Source: Lysobacterales bacterium UBA5700 (lineage in GTDB: Bacteria > Pseudomonadota > Gammaproteobacteria > Xanthomonadales > Xanthomonadaceae). Taken from it: a stretch of DNA of 8,412 nucleotides. The position numbers and the translations under genes are program-made. Below the pieces are notes generated by a model that was given only the letters and a program-made list of their open reading frames with translations, searched no databases and was not told the DNA's origin. The stretch covers positions 1-8,412 of the forward strand of contig DIHI01000021.1 in NCBI GenBank assembly GCA_002420085.1, read 5' to 3'. Below are positions 6,481 to 8,412 of the stretch, one piece after another. Numbering within the stretch: the stretch's first letter is position 1; the number at the start of each line of letters is the position of its first letter.

Positions 6481-7474
6481 AATAGGACTGTCGCTCTTCC
6501 AGAAGACGCAATTGCTCACTCCGTAGAACTGGCTTGCCCTCACGAGGTGCCTGGCCAACTACAGGCGAATCCGCAGCCGGCGATGACGAGGTCCATGGTG
6601 AACGAGTCAGCGTCGAGCCCGCGTCGGCTGGATCATAGACCGGCGTGTTGCGGGCACGCACGCGAAGCTCGCCCGCAGCAGCCGCGCGGACGCGCTCCAC
6701 AGCAACATCGGCATACTCACGCAGCAATTCTGCACCAGCGCCACGCCGTCCACATCGGACGGCTGCGGCAAGCGTGGTTCCAACGCCAGCGTAAGGATCA
6801 AGCACCCAATCATCTGGCTTGGACAGGGAAAGCACCAGACGCTCGACCAACTCAATCGGAAACTGACAGGGATGATTGGTCTTTTCTACGTGATTGTTTT
6901 TGACGTTTGGGATGACCCAGACGTCCCCAGGATTCTTGCCGAGCGGGTTGCATGAATACTGACCTGCTTTCGGCCCTTTGAAGTGCTTTTTGCCCGGGTA
7001 TTTTTGTGGAACCCGAATCGGATCCAGCTCGAAATGATATTCATCGGATTTGGTAAACCAGCAAATCGTTTCGTAACGTCCGGACAACCGTCGAGTACAA
7101 TGCAGGCCATGCTCGAAATGCCAAACGATACGATTACGCAATTTCAAACCAAGCCCGGCAAATATCGGATACAACGCTATGTCGAGTGGCACGATGTTAC
7201 CGGCCTTGCCTTTCTCGACATAATTGCCTACTTGCCAGCAGAGACTTCCACTCGGTGAGAGCACCCTGACACATTCGCCGATGATCAACGCTTGCTCGCG
7301 CAAATAGATGTCCAGACTTTTTTTCGCTTCGTAAGCTTTCCCGACGTTGTAGGGCGGTGAGGTCACCACCAGTTGAATAGTATCGGAACCAATCTCAGCC
7401 AACAAATCTCGACAATCGCCATGATGCAACACTGCGCGCGCCGAGGCGTCGAATCGTGTCTTTACATCCAACAT
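6479..7474 (-). CDS. Type II DNA methyltransferase of the RGATCY system (beta class, probably N4-cytosine)
   Basis: Protects host DNA by transferring a methyl group from S-adenosylmethionine to an exocyclic amino group. Motif order is beta class: catalytic motif IV TSPPYN at residues 38-43, a central target-recognition region, HPCQFP at 201-206, then the cofactor motif DPYAGVGTT at 226-234. SPPY rather than DPPY, and methyltransferases of related systems such as BglII and BamHI, favour N4-cytosine; N6-adenine is not excluded. RGATCY specificity is inferred from the partner endonuclease. The start at 7474 (331 residues) is chosen because GAGG (7483-7486) lies 8 nt upstream. Another in-frame ATG at 7513 overlaps the nrdJb stop and would add 13 residues, and the frame stays open further into nrdJb. 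The tail past residue about 270 (polar, Pro/Ser-rich) lies beyond the catalytic motifs. The stop TGA overlaps the endonuclease Shine-Dalgarno. Sampled GC is well below nrdJb (25 of 60 at 7021-7080), suggesting transfer. Confidence 0.9.
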   Translation of the reverse strand: MLDVKTRFDASARAVLHHGDCRDLLAEIGSDTIQLVVTSPPYNVGKAYEAKKSLDIYLREQALIIGECVRVLSPSGSLCWQVGNYVEKGKAGNIVPLDIALYPIFAGLGLKLRNRIVWHFEHGLHCTRRLSGRYETICWFTKSDEYHFELDPIRVPQKYPGKKHFKGPKAGQYSCNPLGKNPGDVWVIPNVKNNHVEKTNHPCQFPIELVERLVLSLSKPDDWVLDPYAGVGTTLAAAVRCGRRGAGAELLREYADVAVERVRAAAAGELRVRARNTPVYDPADAGSTLTRSPWTSSSPAADSPVVGQAPREGKPVLRSEQLRLLEERQSY

Positions 7475-7512
7475 CTGCTCAACCTCAGTCGCGGGCTCAG
7501 TGGCCGCATCCA

Positions 7513-8229
7513 TCACCCGCACTTGGAATATCCACAATTCAGGCAGGTGGCGCAGCCATCCATCAGGACCATGGCCTTGGTGCTGCACTTGCTGCACAGG
7601 GTGGCCGATGCCGGATAGTCACCGGTCTCGGCGACAGCCCGTTCACCGTCAGGATTCTGGTTGGCCTGGTGGGCACGTCGCTTTTCGGCGATCAATCGAC
7701 GGCGCTCCGGGCTCATGTCCTCATCGACGATCAGGCCGATCGCCTTCATGTGGTCTTCGACCACGGCGCCGATTTCGGCAACGATGCTCGGCATGTAGAC
7801 GCCGCCGGCCTTGAAATAGCCGCCGCGCGGATCGAATACCGCCTTCATCTCCTCGACCAGGAAGGTGACATCACCGCCCTTGCGGAACACCGCCGACATG
7901 ATCCGGGTGAGCGCGACGATCCACTGGAAGTGGTCCATGTTCTTTGAGTTGATGAAGATCTCGAACGGCCGCCGGCTTTCGTGCTCGGTCCCCTGGTTGA
8001 GCACGATGTCATTGATGGTGACGTACAGGGCGTGCTCGAACAGCGGGCTCTTGACCTTGTAGGTCGATCCGACCAGCACGTCGGGACGCTCCAGACGCTC
8101 ATGCATCTGGATGACTTCGGCGCCGTGACAATCACCGTCGTCGGTGGTGGCCTCGACCGATACGGCCGGCTCGGCACCCGGCTTGACGACGCTGTAACGC
8201 TTGATCTTGTTGCCGATCTTGACGGCCAT
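7513..8229 (-). CDS. nrdJb: NrdJb, small partner of B12-dependent ribonucleotide reductase
   Basis: A 238-residue protein matching the separate C-terminal part of class II (adenosylcobalamin-dependent) ribonucleotide reductase, which makes deoxyribonucleotides in the cytoplasm with or without oxygen. Residues about 35-165 form a TSCPD-like domain, including FINSKNMDHFQW and GGYFKAGGVYMPSIV. A charged linker follows (about 170-205). The C-terminus carries a six-Cys cluster (C212, C215, C226, C229, C232, C237) of the metal-binding or redox type that ends full-length NrdJ proteins. In Pseudomonas aeruginosa the enzyme is likewise split into NrdJa and NrdJb, and both are needed. The ATG at 8229 is chosen over one ten codons upstream because AGGAG (8238-8242) lies 8 nt before it. 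The length fits the family. The stop codon TGA shares its A with an ATG (TGATG, 7511-7515) that could start the following methyltransferase. Sampled GC is high, matching the core genome. Confidence 0.88.
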   Translation of the reverse strand: MAVKIGNKIKRYSVVKPGAEPAVSVEATTDDGDCHGAEVIQMHERLERPDVLVGSTYKVKSPLFEHALYVTINDIVLNQGTEHESRRPFEIFINSKNMDHFQWIVALTRIMSAVFRKGGDVTFLVEEMKAVFDPRGGYFKAGGVYMPSIVAEIGAVVEDHMKAIGLIVDEDMSPERRRLIAEKRRAHQANQNPDGERAVAETGDYPASATLCSKCSTKAMVLMDGCATCLNCGYSKCG

Positions 8230-8330
8230 GCTGACGACTCCTGGTTGCTGCGCCGACATCCGAGCCTGGCTACGGATGCCTGGGCGATGTTTCTGCTGGA
8301 TTCCGGCGATACGCAGCCGCCGGACGGGGG

Positions 8331-8360
8331 CTGCTCCGGGCCAGACATGACCCGGAGCAG
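8331..8360 (-). promoter_or_regulatory. Strong hairpin between the upstream gene and nrdJb
   Basis: A perfect 10-bp inverted repeat (ctgctccggg at 8331-8340, cccggagcag at 8351-8360) surrounds a 10-nt loop. It starts 10 bp past the upstream stop codon and sits about 100 bp before the nrdJb start. A smaller 6-bp inverted repeat follows at 8303-8308/8318-8323. No T-tract follows on the minus strand, so a classic intrinsic terminator is not supported. Plausible roles are partial attenuation, an RNA processing or stability element setting the ratio of the two subunits, or a Rho-related stop. The repeat is seen directly; any function is inference. Confidence 0.5.
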
Positions 8361-8370
8361 AGACTGATGA

Positions 8371-8412
8371 TTACGTCTTGCCGGCCTTCCGGGCCGGCGC
8401 CTTGTTCAGCGC
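8371..8412 (-). CDS. C-terminal end of upstream gene, probably nrdJa (partial)
   Basis: An open minus-strand frame enters from the right edge and stops at TAA (8371-8373). The 13 visible residues, ALNKAPARKAGKT, form a short basic Lys/Ala-rich tail. The tail itself identifies nothing. The call comes from context: the next gene is NrdJb, and in pseudomonads and xanthomonads nrdJb directly follows nrdJa, the large catalytic subunit of the adenosylcobalamin-dependent ribonucleotide reductase. It is cut by the window edge rather than broken. That this is a coding end is fairly likely; that it is nrdJa is inference. Confidence 0.5.
   Translation of the reverse strand, partial: ALNKAPARKAGKT
8380..8398 (-). 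repeat. Inverted repeat in the 3' end of the upstream gene
   Basis: Perfect 7-bp arms (gccggcc at 8380-8386, ggccggc at 8392-8398) flank a 5-nt loop and lie in the last codons of the partial gene. On the minus strand no T-run follows, so an intrinsic terminator is unlikely. It may only reflect GC-rich Ala/Gly codons, or it may help stabilise the 3' end of the upstream message. Confidence 0.4.

Noticed and set aside
5849..7506. TGGCCG at both ends of the restriction cassette (5849-5854 and 7501-7506) as a target-site duplication
   Set aside because: A 6-bp match in GC-rich DNA is expected by chance, the right copy lies inside the extended methyltransferase frame, and no transposase or terminal inverted repeats accompany it.
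7514..7597. Methyltransferase start at 7597, inside nrdJb
   Set aside because: It would add 41 residues read from nrdJb in another frame, with no Shine-Dalgarno and no family similarity. Starts at 7513 and 7474 are better.

Overview
The window looks like chromosomal DNA of a GC-rich gammaproteobacterium, most likely in or near the Xanthomonadales (Xanthomonadaceae or Rhodanobacteraceae). The pointers are a split adenosylcobalamin-dependent ribonucleotide reductase (a separate NrdJb gene), an orphan TonB_C-type secreted protein, a DUF1993 protein, and a Cys-rich secreted protein of a style common in that group. The placement is inference. Every gene I can support is on the minus strand, so transcription runs from right to left.

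From right to left, the window opens with the last codons of an upstream gene (8371-8412, probably nrdJa). A hairpin-rich spacer follows, including a perfect 10-bp inverted repeat. Next is nrdJb (7513-8229), the small partner of the class II ribonucleotide reductase. Directly behind it, with 38 bp between the nrdJb stop and the chosen start and an alternative ATG overlapping that stop, lies a two-gene Type II restriction-modification system. It consists of a beta-class amino-methyltransferase (6479-7474) and a BstYI/BglII-family restriction endonuclease (5855-6466). The endonuclease has BstYI's length and key residues, so the predicted target is RGATCY. The endonuclease Shine-Dalgarno overlaps the methyltransferase stop codon, so the two are likely translationally coupled. 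Sampled GC in the pair is clearly below its neighbours, which suggests a horizontally acquired cassette lodged behind nrdJb.

The middle (about 2270-5572, high GC) carries three apparently unrelated genes: a secreted protein with an acidic Ala/Ser/Gly/Asp linker (unrecognised), a DUF1993 protein, and a secreted protein with TPR-like helices plus two TonB_C-like units.

The left part (1-2269, lower GC) has a gene-poor stretch of about 520 bp. Left of it is a tight series of a membrane-anchored or exported Cys-rich protein, a possible 62-residue protein and a small single-pass membrane protein, spaced 12 bp apart. The final 204 bases hold nothing I can assign.

The strongest biology is the restriction-modification system: the identity of the endonuclease, its tight packing behind a DNA-precursor enzyme, and an apparent shortage of its own target (3 RGATCY among about 97 GATC by hand count). 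I did not find convincing evidence of a wholly new system. No RNA genes, CRISPR arrays, insertion sequences or clear intrinsic terminators were seen.
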